Of a stretch of DNA of 64,000 bases, positions 35,928-45,187 are shown one piece after another; the first letter of the stretch is position 1, and every line of letters starts with the position of its first letter. The notes below the pieces were generated by a model, which was not told the origin of the DNA, searched no databases, and worked only from the letters and a program-made list of their open reading frames with translations. This DNA is from Brevundimonas vesicularis NBRC 12165. Its GTDB lineage: Bacteria > Pseudomonadota > Alphaproteobacteria > Caulobacterales > Caulobacteraceae. The stretch is taken from the NCBI RefSeq assembly GCF_001592205.1, contig NZ_BCWM01000008.1, positions 62,001 through 126,000 of the forward strand, given 5' to 3'. A program made the translations under genes and the position numbers.

Positions 35928-35963
35928 CGTTCTTCTCCTCTAATCTTTAAAGCCGGTCGCCAA

Positions 35964-36296
35964 TCAGGCGCCCGAATCCTCGGCCTTGATGATTTCCGTC
36001 ATGGTCACGCCTAGCCGGTCCTCGACCACGACGACTTCGCCGCGTGCGATCAGCCGATTGTTGACGAAGATGTCGATCGCCTCGCCGACCTTACGGTCCA
36101 GCTCCAGCACCGAACCCTTGTTCAGCTTCAGCAGTTGGGCCACCGACATGTGCGACTTGCCCAGCACAGCGGAAATGTTGACCGGCACCTCGAACACGGT
36201 GGCCAGATCGGCGGCGCTCTTTTCGCCGGCGTCATCGAGGGGCGGGAGGCCCGAATTGCCGGAGAACTCCTCCAGCGCTAGGTCGTCGGATGCCAT
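35964..36296 (-). CDS. fliN: Flagellar motor switch protein FliN
   Basis: 110 residues. An acidic N-terminal stretch precedes the SpoA (CheC-like) domain: VFEVPVNISAVLGKSHMSVAQLLKLNKGSVLELDRKVGEAIDIFVNNRLIARGEVVVVEDRLGV. FliN forms the lower C-ring with FliM and docks FliH. It overlaps the end of flbE by one base and precedes flbD by 36 bases. Confidence 0.96.
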   Translation of the reverse strand: MASDDLALEEFSGNSGLPPLDDAGEKSAADLATVFEVPVNISAVLGKSHMSVAQLLKLNKGSVLELDRKVGEAIDIFVNNRLIARGEVVVVEDRLGVTMTEIIKAEDSGA

Positions 36297-36958
36297 CAGA
36301 GCATGCTCCTGTCGACGGGAAGGGTTTCGGCGTGTCCGGCTTCGGCGGCGAGGGCGGCCATCAGGGCCTCCGCAACGCGATCAGCCGAGCCTTGAGGATC
36401 GTGGTCGGCTCGCCCGTCCGCCCATTCAAGCTGGAACGCGGCCAAGGCCATGCCCGGCTCGTCACGGAACGCCACAACACCGGTGAAGCCGCTATCCGCA
36501 CAAGCGCGCTCGATCATCGATCGCACGTCTTCATCCAGCCCCGAGGTCCGAACGACCAGACGGGGCGAGGCGTCGATTTCCTGAGCCAGCATCTCAAGCG
36601 CGGCCTTCAGCGGCGCCTGGGGGAAACGCTCCATCGCAGCCCCGCCAATGGCGCGAGCGGCGGCCAGAGCCAGGTCGGCCGATTGTTCGCGATGCGCTTG
36701 AGCCACGGCCTTGAGCGTCGGCATGGCCGACGCAACCAACTGAGCGAGGCTGCTGAGAGCCATGGCGCGGATGTTCTCCACCTCGCCCAAGGCCTGCTCC
36801 CGGGCCTCAAGCCGCCCTTGCGCCACCAAGGCCTCGACCTCGGCCGGCAAATACGAGCGTTTGGCCGGTGTCCACGCGCTCTCGCGAACCACCGAGCCGT
36901 CGGCATCGAACTCGGTGTCGAAGGCGAACAGGCGCCGGATTTCGGGGGACTGGGTCAT
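36296..36958 (-). CDS. flbE: FliH-like export ATPase regulator FlbE
   Basis: 220 residues, mostly helical. The N-terminal region holds a coiled coil (EALVAQGRLEAREQALGEVENIRAMALSSL) and the C-terminal part resembles the FliH/HrpE domain (RLVVRTSGLDEDVRSMIERACADSGFTGVVAFRDEPGMALAAFQLEWADG). In Caulobacter the gene between fliG and fliN is flbE (fliH-type). It should link the export ATPase FliI to FliN. It starts just after fliG (1 base gap) and overlaps fliN. Confidence 0.85.
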   Translation of the reverse strand: MTQSPEIRRLFAFDTEFDADGSVVRESAWTPAKRSYLPAEVEALVAQGRLEAREQALGEVENIRAMALSSLAQLVASAMPTLKAVAQAHREQSADLALAAARAIGGAAMERFPQAPLKAALEMLAQEIDASPRLVVRTSGLDEDVRSMIERACADSGFTGVVAFRDEPGMALAAFQLEWADGRADHDPQGSADRVAEALMAALAAEAGHAETLPVDRSML

Positions 36959-36959
36959 G

Positions 36960-37994
36960 TCAGTAGATCAACTCGTCGTCCGAACCCTGCCCCGCCAGCA
37001 TGATCTCGCCCTTGGCGGCCAGATCCTTGGCGACCTGGACCATGGCCATCTGGGCGGCGTCCACGTCCTTCAGACGCACCGGACCCATCGACTCCATGTC
37101 TTCGCGCATGATCTTGGACGCGCGTTCGGACATGTTGGAGAAGAACATCTCGCGCAGCCCTTCCGACGCGCCCTTCATCGCAAGACCCAGCGAATCCTTG
37201 TCCACGGCGCGCAGCAAGGTCTGCACCCCGCCCGGATCCAGCTTGGACAGATCTTCGAAGACGAACATCAGGGCGCGGATGCGTTCGGCCGATTCACGAT
37301 TGCGCTCTTCCAGTGCGCCGATGAAGCGGGCCTCGGTCTGGCGATCGAAGCTGTTGAAGATGTCGGCCATCATTTCGTGGCTGTCGCGCTTGGAGGTCCT
37401 TGCCAGGTTCGACATGAACTCGGTGCGCAGCGTCGCCTCGATCTTGTCCAGGATCTCGCGCTGCACAGGCTCCATGCGCAGCATCCGCTGCACGCATTCC
37501 AGAGCGAAGTCTTCGGGCAGGCTGGTCAGGACACGGGCGGCGTGGTCCGAACGGACCTTGGACAGGATGACGGCGACGGTCTGGGGATATTCGTTCTTCA
37601 GATAGTTGGCGAGGACGGCCTCGTTCACATTGCCCAACTTGTCCCACATGGTGCGCCCAGCCGGACCCCGGATTTCCTCCATCAGGCCGTCGACGCGCTC
37701 CTTGGGCAGGAAGGCGGCCAGCAGCTTCTGCGTCTGTTCATAGCTGCCCATGACCGAGCCGGAGCCCGACAGGCCCGACACGAACTCGATCATCAGGGCC
37801 TCGACGGCCTCGGCGCTGACGTTGCCGAGCGTCGCCATGGCCTGGGAGATTTCCTTGACCTCGTCGTCGTCCAGCCGCTCCCACAGGGCGGTATGCTCCT
37901 CGCCCAGCGCCAGCAGGATGACGGCGGCCTTCTCCGGTCCCGACAGCTTGTTGGGATCGTCGATCGAGGCTTTCTTGTTGACCAGCTTCGCCAT
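36960..37994 (-). CDS. fliG: Flagellar motor switch protein FliG
   Basis: 344 residues, full length. The N-terminal domain ([26 protein letters not shown]) binds FliF and the C-terminal domain has the charged torque helix ([32 protein letters not shown] ... [24 protein letters not shown]). It converts stator force to rotation. It overlaps fliF by one base. Confidence 0.97.
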   Translation of the reverse strand: MAKLVNKKASIDDPNKLSGPEKAAVILLALGEEHTALWERLDDDEVKEISQAMATLGNVSAEAVEALMIEFVSGLSGSGSVMGSYEQTQKLLAAFLPKERVDGLMEEIRGPAGRTMWDKLGNVNEAVLANYLKNEYPQTVAVILSKVRSDHAARVLTSLPEDFALECVQRMLRMEPVQREILDKIEATLRTEFMSNLARTSKRDSHEMMADIFNSFDRQTEARFIGALEERNRESAERIRALMFVFEDLSKLDPGGVQTLLRAVDKDSLGLAMKGASEGLREMFFSNMSERASKIMREDMESMGPVRLKDVDAAQMAMVQVAKDLAAKGEIMLAGQGSDDELIY

Positions 37995-39634
37995 CAGCCT
38001 TCGGCCACCCAGGTCCGCAGGATGCCGGCCGCGTCATCGGGATGCGACTGAACGAAGTCGGCGACCTTCTTGACCGACGACGCCTTCACCTGACCCTCGA
38101 TGCGGGCGATGTCGATCTTCTGTTCCATCTCGCTGGGCGCCGGCAGCTGAACCAGCTGAGGCTGGCCGTCCGGGCCGATCACCGTGGTCGCCACGGTCGT
38201 GACCGGCACGCCGTTGACGCCCGCCAGCGCCGGCAGATTGGCCCCGCCGCCCGCTGCCGTCTTCAGCAGAGGACGCAGCACGAAGAAGATCAGCAGCAGG
38301 GCGACGACCGTCAGAATGCCCAGCTCGACGAAACGCATGATGTCGTTCTTGGAGAAGTCCAGCAGCGACGACTTGCCGTCCAGACCGCCCTCGATGCCGG
38401 TGTCGTGGTTGAAGCGGACGTTGATGACCTCGATCTTATCGCCGCGCGTCTCGTCGATGCCGGCGGCGGCCGCGACCAGCGACTTGATCTGGGCGATCTC
38501 CTCGGCCGTGCGCGGCGCATAGGTCGGCTCGCCCTTGCCGTCCTTGGCCGGCGTCCACTTGCCGTCGACCGCGACGGCGACGGCCAGCTTCTTGACCTCG
38601 CCCGGCTCCTTGGTCGTGGTCGTGGTGGTCTTGGAGATTTCGTAGTTGGTCGTCTCGGCGTTTTCCGAGTTGGTCGAACCGGCCGGCGTCGCGCCGGGCG
38701 CAGCCCCGCCGGGGATATTGTTCGTCGCGGTCACGCCGCCGTCGGGCTGGGCGCTGTTGTCTGCGGATTGCGAGCCGTTGGTCGTGGTCGATCGGACGAC
38801 CTGACCATCGGGGTCGAACTTCTCTTCCTGCGTCGTAGCGCGACTTTGGTCGATGTCGGCCGTGACCTGAACACGGGCGGCGCCGGCGCCGACGACGCCT
38901 TCGACGATGTCCTTGATGCGCGCTTGAAGCTGGCTCTCGGTATTGCCCTTGGCCTCGGCGGCGGACGCGGAGGTGAAGGTTCCGTCGTCGCTGCCGGCCG
39001 CCAGGGTGCGGTTCGTCTGGTCCGCCACGGTGACGCGGTCGGGCTTCAGGTTCGGCACGGATGAGGCCACCAGGTTGCGGATCGCCCGCACTTGGTCGCT
39101 GGTCAGGTCACGCCCGCCCAGGCCCACCAGAACGGCGGCGGTCGGTTCGCCGGCGGCCGAGGTGAACATCTCGCGTCGCGGCATGGTGATGTGGACGCGG
39201 GCGGCTGTGATGCCGCGCATGGACATTATGGTGCGCGACAGTTCGCCCTGCAGGGCGCGCTGTTCGTTCAACTGCTGCTGGAACTCGGTCTGGCCTAGCA
39301 CCGACTGGCTGTCGAACAGCTCGTAACCGACCGATCCGGATGTAACCAAACCCTTGCCCGCGACCAGCATCCGCGCCGTGCCGACCTCGTCGCGGTTGAC
39401 CATGATGGTCGAGCCGTCGCCCTTGGAGGAATATTTGATGCCGGCCTGATCCAGGGCGGCGCTGATCTCGCTGGCCTCGCGCAGATCCAAGTTGGAATAG
39501 AGGAGCGCGTCGGGCGCTTGGCCCATGCGCAGCATGATGGCGACCAGCACGGCGGCCACGCCTGCGGCGACGCCGAGGACCGCAGCCAGACGGCCGATCC
39601 CGAACTTCTGCAACGCCGCTGTGAAGCCGCCCAC
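37994..39634 (-). CDS. fliF: Flagellar MS-ring protein FliF
   Basis: 546 residues from GTG 39634, close to the Caulobacter length. Two membrane helices (near the start and about residues 430-450) flank ring-building motifs with [22 protein letters not shown], the [35 protein letters not shown] block and a Thr/Ser-rich periplasmic insert. The C-terminal tail binds FliG. A longer frame to 39772 would start inside the upstream hydrolase gene, so the internal GTG, preceded by a G-rich site, is preferred. It is the first gene of the early operon. Confidence 0.92.
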   Translation of the reverse strand: MGGFTAALQKFGIGRLAAVLGVAAGVAAVLVAIMLRMGQAPDALLYSNLDLREASEISAALDQAGIKYSSKGDGSTIMVNRDEVGTARMLVAGKGLVTSGSVGYELFDSQSVLGQTEFQQQLNEQRALQGELSRTIMSMRGITAARVHITMPRREMFTSAAGEPTAAVLVGLGGRDLTSDQVRAIRNLVASSVPNLKPDRVTVADQTNRTLAAGSDDGTFTSASAAEAKGNTESQLQARIKDIVEGVVGAGAARVQVTADIDQSRATTQEEKFDPDGQVVRSTTTNGSQSADNSAQPDGGVTATNNIPGGAAPGATPAGSTNSENAETTNYEISKTTTTTTKEPGEVKKLAVAVAVDGKWTPAKDGKGEPTYAPRTAEEIAQIKSLVAAAAGIDETRGDKIEVINVRFNHDTGIEGGLDGKSSLLDFSKNDIMRFVELGILTVVALLLIFFVLRPLLKTAAGGGANLPALAGVNGVPVTTVATTVIGPDGQPQLVQLPAPSEMEQKIDIARIEGQVKASSVKKVADFVQSHPDDAAGILRTWVAEG

Positions 39635-39677
39635 GCGTCCCCGCCCCCTACTCGCGGGAGACACGAACGCCCCGCTA

Positions 39678-39691
39678 GGCAGAAAATGCCG
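39678..39691. promoter_or_regulatory. FlbD-like site in fliF promoter region
   Basis: GGCAGAAAATGCCG, a GGCA-N6-TGCC dyad matching the fliL-flgF site (6093-6106) at 11 of 14 positions. In Caulobacter FlbD represses fliF through an ftr site near the promoter, which this location fits: about 45 bases upstream of the GTG start. Inference only. Confidence 0.5.
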
Positions 39692-39699
39692 CCTGGATG

Positions 39700-39726
39700 G
39701 TAAACGTCGCGTTAAGACCCGCTTAA
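39700..39726 (-). promoter_or_regulatory. CtrA box plus shared 16-bp element upstream of fliF
   Basis: TTAA-GACCCGC-TTAA at 39712-39726 is a perfect CtrA consensus TTAA-N7-TTAA. It overlaps the 16-mer GTAAACGTCGCGTTAA (39700-39715), so three TTAA-like half sites repeat every 11 bases. Caulobacter fliF is CtrA-activated. The box lies 78 bases upstream of the GTG start and covers the stop codon of the upstream hydrolase gene. Confidence 0.85.
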
Positions 39727-40748
39727 GGGCGAGCCCCGTCCGCCTGAAGCTGCGGCAAAACCGCCGGCGCACCCGACGGCAAGGGGGCTTTCGGATCTCT
39801 CAACCACGAGGCGACGTCGCGATATACGATCTCGGCGTCCAGATCGCGGTTCAGCAGATGCCAGCCGTTCGGATACCATGCGGTCCGCAGCGTCCCGCCC
39901 TCCCGCTCGGCCCGCTCCAGAGCTGCCTTCATCGGTCCCTTCTTCACCACCTCGTCGTGGGCGCCGTACATCAGGATGGCGTCGCCCCGAATGCGGCCCA
40001 GGCTGCGCGACGAGGCCTCCATCAGATCGACCAGCCCATAGACGGTGTCGAACCGGGTCGCGAGGATGCTCATCGGATCGCGCCCGTTGCGGATCAGCTC
40101 CAACGTATTCGAAGAGGCGTGGATGTCGCGCGTGATGAACTCCGGCGGCTCCAGCGCCACGTCGCCCAGCGCTCGAGCTGCGATGTTCAGCGCCGTGCTG
40201 TTCAACGGTCCTTGCGTCGACCAGCCCCATACGCCGGGCGCCAGCAGCACGATCCGGTCCGCATCCGGCGGATTGTCGGAGCCGAAGGCCGCCGCCGTCA
40301 CCGACCCGCCCATGCTCTCGCCCACCACAGCGATGACGGCATTGGGATAGCGGGCCCGCGCCATCGCGGTGATCTCGCGCAGATCATCGGTCATCCGCTG
40401 CTGCCCGGCCCATTCGCCCCGCCCCGGCGCCCCGCCGAAGCCGCGCTGATCGTAGGACCAGGTCTCGATCCCCTGCTCGGCCCACCAGGGGCCGGCCAGA
40501 CGGAAGCTGGCGTCGTGATCGTTCATGCCGTGCAGGGCCACGATCACCGCCCAAGGCGCCCCATCCTTTGGCCCCCAGTGCAGATACGGCAGGCGCGCCC
40601 CGTCCGACATGACTAGGGCGCGATCCTCGACATGGGCGCCGACAAAGCCCGGCGGCGGCTTCAAAGGCGGCTGGATATGAGGTGCGGCGCAGGCCGACAG
40701 AACGAGCGCGGCGGCCAGCGGCATAAGTCTGGAGGCGATCAAGGCCAT
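39723..40748 (-). CDS. Alpha/beta-hydrolase lipoprotein (monoacylglycerol-lipase-like)
   Basis: 341 residues from ATG 40748, preferred over a TTG at 40757. The start has a lipoprotein signal peptide (LMPLAAALVLSAC). The Ser hydrolase fold shows VIVALHGMNDHDASF (oxyanion loop), nucleophile elbow VVGESMGGS, then an Asp in LMYGAHDEVV and a His in YPNGWHLLNRD. It resembles lysophospholipases/MAG lipases, anchored at the envelope. Substrate unknown. Its stop codon overlaps the CtrA box upstream of fliF. Confidence 0.88.
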   Translation of the reverse strand: MALIASRLMPLAAALVLSACAAPHIQPPLKPPPGFVGAHVEDRALVMSDGARLPYLHWGPKDGAPWAVIVALHGMNDHDASFRLAGPWWAEQGIETWSYDQRGFGGAPGRGEWAGQQRMTDDLREITAMARARYPNAVIAVVGESMGGSVTAAAFGSDNPPDADRIVLLAPGVWGWSTQGPLNSTALNIAARALGDVALEPPEFITRDIHASSNTLELIRNGRDPMSILATRFDTVYGLVDLMEASSRSLGRIRGDAILMYGAHDEVVKKGPMKAALERAEREGGTLRTAWYPNGWHLLNRDLDAEIVYRDVASWLRDPKAPLPSGAPAVLPQLQADGARP

Positions 40749-40764
40749 GTGTCCCAAGCAGCGC

Positions 40765-41406
40765 TCACGATACCACCGGCAAGTCCTTCTCGCTGGAGCG
40801 AACGGCCGCCGGATTTGCTGAAGTCAGAATGCGCCGAACGCGTTCCCGCAGATGGGGAAGCACCTCCGCCTCAAACCACGGATTCTTCTTCAGCCAGGCC
40901 GTATTGCGCCAAGACGGATGCGGCAGCACCAGCAGATCCGGCGCATACTCCCGCCACGCTCGAACCGTTTCGGTCATGGTCCGCTTGGCCTTATCGCCTA
41001 GCGCCCATGCCTGGGCATAGCCGCCGACCAGCAGGGTCAGCTCCATCTGCGGCAGGGCGTCCAGCAACTGCGGTCGCCACAGTTCCGCACAGCGTGTCGG
41101 CGGCGGATAGTCGCCGCCTTTCGGCGCGGTGCCCGGATAGCAAAAGGCCTGGGCCGCCACCCCGATGCGCGGGTCGGCGTAGAAGGTCTCATAGTCCACG
41201 CCCATCCAATCACGAAGACGATCGCCCGAGGGATCCGTGAACGGCAGGCCGCTCTCGTGGACGCGTCGTCCCGGCGCCTGGCCGCAGATCAGCAGCCGCG
41301 TTTCGGGAAAGACCCGCACCACCGGGCGCGGCGTGTGCGGCAGGACGCCCGCGCAGGCGCGGCAGGCGCGGATGTCGTTCAGGATATCCTGGAGATCAGT
41401 CGTCAT
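40765..41406 (-). CDS. Uracil-DNA glycosylase superfamily protein
   Basis: 213 residues. The N-terminus has a CRACAG pair of cysteines, then LICGQAPGRRVHESGLPFTDPSGDRLRDWMG, which follows the UDG-fold family 4/5-like pattern GxxPG and the substrate loop, and a late LPHPSWRNT segment in place of the usual HPS motif. It probably removes uracil or a related base from DNA, but a specific family cannot be fixed. It overlaps the DUF3253 gene by 11 bases. Confidence 0.8.
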   Translation of the reverse strand: MTTDLQDILNDIRACRACAGVLPHTPRPVVRVFPETRLLICGQAPGRRVHESGLPFTDPSGDRLRDWMGVDYETFYADPRIGVAAQAFCYPGTAPKGGDYPPPTRCAELWRPQLLDALPQMELTLLVGGYAQAWALGDKAKRTMTETVRAWREYAPDLLVLPHPSWRNTAWLKKNPWFEAEVLPHLRERVRRILTSANPAAVRSSEKDLPVVS

Positions 41407-41698
41407 CGCCCTCGACGACCGGCGGACGGCGGCTCAGCGCCAGGGCCGTTTCTTCCTCGGTCGCCTGGCGCAGGCGCGTGACGCCGCGGAAATTATCCGG
41501 ATCGACCGCCTTGCCCTTCTTGGTGATGGTCAGCTTGCCTTGGCGCATCAGGCCCAAAGCGGTCGCGCGGACCTTGGGCAGCATGCGCTGCCACTGCTCG
41601 GGCTGTAGCTCTTTGGCCACTTCCGCCGGCTCAATGCTCTTGCCGGGCTCAAGCGCGGCGATTTTGTTCAGGATTGCGGTTTCGATCGGGTCGCTCAT
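41396..41698 (-). CDS. DUF3253 family small protein
   Basis: 100 residues from ATG 41698 (a longer frame to 41716 adds 6). A winged-helix-like region is visible: PIETAILNKIAALEPGKSIEPAEVAKELQPEQWQRMLPKVRATALGLMRQGKLTITKKGKAVDP. The family often sits beside DNA-repair or photolyase genes and is predicted to bind nucleic acid. It overlaps the UDG-like gene by 11 bases, so the two may act together; that is inference. Confidence 0.85.
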   Translation of the reverse strand: MSDPIETAILNKIAALEPGKSIEPAEVAKELQPEQWQRMLPKVRATALGLMRQGKLTITKKGKAVDPDNFRGVTRLRQATEEETALALSRRPPVVEGDDD

Positions 41699-41745
41699 TG
41701 CGCCTATATGCTGCAACGCACGCCCATAAGTAAGGCCGAGTCTGC

Positions 41746-42180
41746 ATGCCCAAGAAAATCACCATCACCGAGGGCGAGTTCGCCGGCTGGCAGACCTATG
41801 ATCTGCACGACACCTTCGACACTGTCGTCGGCCCCTTTTACGGCAAGCCCGACCCGGACGGCCACATGCGCTGCGCCTTCCGCGCCGAGCAGAAGCACAT
41901 GAACGCCGGCGGCCGGATGCACGGCGGTTGCCTGATGACCTTCGCCGACATCGCCATGTTCCAGATCGCTTATCAGGAGATGGAAGGCGCCTCGGGCGTC
42001 ACGGTCCAGCTGGACTCCACCTTCATCGACGGCGGATATGTCGGCGAACTGATCGAAGCCACCGGCCAGGTCACCAAGGCCGGCAAGAGCCTGATCTTCG
42101 TGCGAGGTCAGATCAATACCGGCGAGCGCCTGCTGATGACCTTCTCCGGCGTCATCCGCAAGTTCACGCCGCGCGGCTGA
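41746..42180 (+). CDS. PaaI-family hotdog thioesterase
   Basis: 144 residues. The hotdog helix and active site are seen in NAGGRMHGGCLMTFADIAMF, with HGG as the acyl-thioester contact, followed by VTVQLDSTFIDGGYVG and the closing strand LLMTFSGVIRKF. Members hydrolyse acyl-CoA thioesters. It is a single plus-strand gene, whose last 17 bases overlap the convergent DUF1275 gene. Confidence 0.9.
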   Translation: MPKKITITEGEFAGWQTYDLHDTFDTVVGPFYGKPDPDGHMRCAFRAEQKHMNAGGRMHGGCLMTFADIAMFQIAYQEMEGASGVTVQLDSTFIDGGYVGELIEATGQVTKAGKSLIFVRGQINTGERLLMTFSGVIRKFTPRG

Positions 42181-42802
42181 AGCGCGCGATCACCGAGAGC
42201 GTCACGGCCAGTCCCGCAGCCGGCCATAACGCCGCCAACCCCAGCCATTGATAGGTCAGAGCGCCTAGGACCGCCCCTACCGTCAATCCGGCCCACAGGG
42301 CGAGATAGGGACGATAGGCGGTACGGTCGCGCCCGGTCGCAGCGGCGGCCAAGGCTTGCCCGAGCTTGACCAGAGTGCCGGTCATATAGGTCAAGCTGAC
42401 GCCGACCTCTCCATTTCGCAGGAAGACCGAGTTCTCCGCCCCCATTGCCGCGACCATCAGCAGGATGGCCAGCGGCGTCAGACCGAACGCCGCGGCCAAG
42501 GCCGCGCAGGCCAGCAACAGTCCTTCGAACAATAAAACGCGGCTGCGTGACCGCGCGCCCTCACCCCCGGCGATCAGCGCCCCGAGGAACGACCCAAGCA
42601 CGAAGACCGCGAGAATGGCGGCCAGATGCCCAACGGCCAGCCAGTGTCCAGAAGCCAGGTTGGCGGCCAGCCGCGTGGAGTTGCCGCTCATGAACGACAC
42701 GAAGACGCCGCCAAGCTGCAGGAAGCCCAGACTGTCCACATAGCCCGCAAGACCCGCCAGCAGCAGCGCCAGTCCACGGTCCAGCGGGGCAAGCGCGCGC
42801 AT
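42164..42802 (-). CDS. DUF1275 (YoaK-type) membrane protein
   Basis: 212 residues with about six membrane helices. The pattern GLAGYVDSLGFLQLGGVFVSFMSGNSTRLA and MGAENSVFLRNGEVGVSLTYMTGTLVKLGQAL is the DUF1275 signature. The family is predicted to be a transporter with no proven substrate. It overlaps the thioesterase end by 17 bases and starts 16 bases after the stop of the nucleoside transporter gene. Confidence 0.88.
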   Translation of the reverse strand: MRALAPLDRGLALLLAGLAGYVDSLGFLQLGGVFVSFMSGNSTRLAANLASGHWLAVGHLAAILAVFVLGSFLGALIAGGEGARSRSRVLLFEGLLLACAALAAAFGLTPLAILLMVAAMGAENSVFLRNGEVGVSLTYMTGTLVKLGQALAAAATGRDRTAYRPYLALWAGLTVGAVLGALTYQWLGLAALWPAAGLAVTLSVIARFSRAA

Positions 42803-42818
42803 CGGATCTAGGCCCGCC

Positions 42819-44093
42819 TTAGAGCCCGAACACCGCCGCCGGCATCGCGCCGACGATGGCCGCGGTCATCAAGGTGGCCAGGAAGCCGGCGAAGAGGCCC
42901 TTCCAGACCATGCCCAGCACCTCCTCGCGGCGTTCTGGCATCAGGACCGACAGGCCGGTGACGGTGATGCCGACCGAGCCGATGTTGGCGAAGCCGCACA
43001 GGGCGTAGGTCATCAGCATCCGCGTGCGCTCGGTCATCTCGGCGGCCGGCACCTTGCCCAGGTCGATGAAGGCGACGAACTCGGTCAGGGTCAGTTTGAC
43101 GCCCAGCAGCCAGCCGGCGACGTCGGCGTCCTTCCACTCCACCCCGATCAACCAGGCGACCGGCGCGAAGATCCATCCCAGCATCCGCTCAACGGTCAGG
43201 GGCGCATCGAACACGACGAACCCGCCCAGCATGACGTTGACCAGGGCGACCAAGGCCACGAACACGATCAGCACGGCCGAGATATTCAGCACGACCATCA
43301 GGCCGTCGGACGTCCCTTTGACGATGGCGTCGATAGCGCTGTCGTATTTCAGGGCCGAGTCATAGTCGGCGACGGCGCCGCCCATCCCTTCTTTCTCGGG
43401 GATGATGATCCGCGCCAGCAGCACGCCGGCCGGCGCCGAAACGATCGAGGCCACCAGCACGTGGCCTGCCGCATTGGGCAGCACCGGCGACAGGATCGTC
43501 GCATATGCCACCATGGTCGAACCGGCGACCGTCGCCAGGCCCACCACCATCATCAGGAAGATCTCGGACCGCGTCAGCTTGTCCAGATAGGCGCGGATCA
43601 CGATCGGGCTCTCGATCATGCCCAGGAAGATGTTGGCCGCGACCGCCAGGGCCGAGGCGCCGCCCAGACCCATCGTCTTCTGGAACAGGAAGCCGAAGCC
43701 CAGCGTGATCCACTTCAGGATCTTCCAATGCCAAAGCAGGGCCGACAGGGCGGAAATCACCAGGATCAGCGGCAGAACCTGGAAGGCGAAGGTGAAAAGC
43801 GCGCCCTGGTTCGAGACCGTATAGGGCTGGTCCCCGCCGGCCAGATAGCCGAAGACGAACTTGGTCCCCTCGGTCGTGGCGACCGCCAGACCGTCCACTG
43901 CGCCCGTCACCGCCGCCAGCACCGCCTGCGAACCCGGAATGGCGAACAGGGCGAGCACCAGCCCCGCCTGCACCAGGATCGCGCCGATCGTCAGCCGCCA
44001 GGGGAAGGCCTTGCGGTTTTCCGAGATCGCCCAGCAAACCGCGACGATGACGACCAGACCCAGAAGGCTCTGGAGGTTCAGGAGGCTGAACAT
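42819..44093 (-). CDS. Concentrative nucleoside transporter (NupC/CNT family)
   Basis: 424 residues from ATG 44093 (44111 would add 6). Multiple membrane helices with CNT signatures: LNLQSLLGLVVIVAVCWAISENRK near the start, LGGASALAVAANIFLGMIESPIVIRAYLDKL with the conserved ESP motif, and MTYALCGFANIGSVGITVTGLSVLMPERREEV at the end. It imports nucleosides with protons or sodium. The direction matches the upstream ilvE, but a terminator lies between them. Confidence 0.93.
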   Translation of the reverse strand: MFSLLNLQSLLGLVVIVAVCWAISENRKAFPWRLTIGAILVQAGLVLALFAIPGSQAVLAAVTGAVDGLAVATTEGTKFVFGYLAGGDQPYTVSNQGALFTFAFQVLPLILVISALSALLWHWKILKWITLGFGFLFQKTMGLGGASALAVAANIFLGMIESPIVIRAYLDKLTRSEIFLMMVVGLATVAGSTMVAYATILSPVLPNAAGHVLVASIVSAPAGVLLARIIIPEKEGMGGAVADYDSALKYDSAIDAIVKGTSDGLMVVLNISAVLIVFVALVALVNVMLGGFVVFDAPLTVERMLGWIFAPVAWLIGVEWKDADVAGWLLGVKLTLTEFVAFIDLGKVPAAEMTERTRMLMTYALCGFANIGSVGITVTGLSVLMPERREEVLGMVWKGLFAGFLATLMTAAIVGAMPAAVFGL

Positions 44094-44179
44094 GAAAAAC
44101 GATCCCCGCACTCGGCGCGCCTGCCGGTCTGTATTCGCTTCAAGGACAAAGTGACGCGGCTGGCAAGCGAAACGAAAAA

Positions 44180-44203
44180 GGGCGGCCCCTTAAGGGACCG
44201 CCC
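44180..44203 (-). terminator. Rho-independent terminator after ilvE
   Basis: Arms GGGCGGCCCC (44180-44189) and GGGACCGCCC (44194-44203) around TTAA, one mismatch. On the minus strand the stem is followed by TTTTTCGTTTCG. It stands 24 bases past the ilvE stop and separates it from the nucleoside-transporter gene. Confidence 0.85.
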
Positions 44204-44226
44204 TCATCCTGTCGTCGCGCCTCGGC

Positions 44227-45105
44227 TTACAGTTGGCCGCGCACCAGCTTGCCGTAGTGATCCATCAGATCCAGCGACAGCGCGCCGGGAGTGAATCGAT
44301 ATTCACCCACCTCGGCGACCGGGGTCACCTCGACGGCCGTGCCGGTCAGGAAGCATTCGGTGAAGTCCGAAAGCTCATCCGGCTTGATCTCACGCACCAC
44401 GACCTCAATGCCCTTTTCGCGGGCGATCTCGATCACGGTCTGGCGGGTGATGCCGTCCAGAATGTGCTCGACGTTCGGGGTGTGGATAACGCCGTCCTTG
44501 ACGAAGAAGACGTTGGCGCCGGTCGCCTCGGCGACATAGCCGCGCCAGTCCAGCATCAGGGCGTCGGCAAAACCGCGACGCTCGGCGGCGTTCTTGGACA
44601 TGGTGCAGATCATGTACAGACCCGCCGCCTTGGCCGTCGTCGGGGCCGTCGCCGGATCGGGGCGACGCCACTTGGACCATTCCAGACGCAGGCCGCGGGC
44701 CTTGACCTCGGGGTCGAAATAGCTGGGCCAGTCCCACACGGCGATGGCCAAGTGCACCTTGTTGTTCAAGGCCGAAACGCTGGTCTGTTCCGGGCCGAGG
44801 TAGGCGACGGGACGCACATAGCAGTCCGTCAGACCGTTCTTGGCGCAGGTTTCCTTACAGAAGGCGTCGATTTCAGCGACGCTGTAGGGTATCTCGAAAT
44901 CGAGCAGGTTGGCGGACCGCTTCAGGCGCTCGGAATGTTGCGTCAGCTTGAAGATTTCGCCGCCGTACATACGCTCACCCTCAAAGACCGACGAGCCGTA
45001 GTGAAGGGCATGGGTCAGAACGTGCGTTTTCGCTTCCCTCCACGGGACGAAATCGCCATTCACCCAGATGAAGCCGTCACGATCGTCGAAAGGAACGAAG
45101 GCCAT
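44227..45105 (-). CDS. ilvE: Branched-chain amino acid aminotransferase
   Basis: 292 residues, full length for class IV PLP aminotransferases. Key stretches: HALHYGSSVFEGERMY near the start, YVRPVAYLGPEQ, AAGLYMICTMSKNAAERRGFADALMLDWRGYVAEATGANVFFV, the cofactor-phosphate region ITRQTVIEIAREKG, and FLTGTAVEVTPVAEV. It transfers the amino group between glutamate and Leu, Ile and Val. It is monocistronic, with its own terminator, and is divergent from the OmpR-type regulator gene 82 bases away. Confidence 0.95.
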   Translation of the reverse strand: MAFVPFDDRDGFIWVNGDFVPWREAKTHVLTHALHYGSSVFEGERMYGGEIFKLTQHSERLKRSANLLDFEIPYSVAEIDAFCKETCAKNGLTDCYVRPVAYLGPEQTSVSALNNKVHLAIAVWDWPSYFDPEVKARGLRLEWSKWRRPDPATAPTTAKAAGLYMICTMSKNAAERRGFADALMLDWRGYVAEATGANVFFVKDGVIHTPNVEHILDGITRQTVIEIAREKGIEVVVREIKPDELSDFTECFLTGTAVEVTPVAEVGEYRFTPGALSLDLMDHYGKLVRGQL

Positions 45106-45187
45106 TGAAATACGTCTCCCGCGAAACTGACGGTCTTAGAGCCGCACGAATCGCTCAGGTCAACGCCGCAAGCGGGGGAAACGTCGC

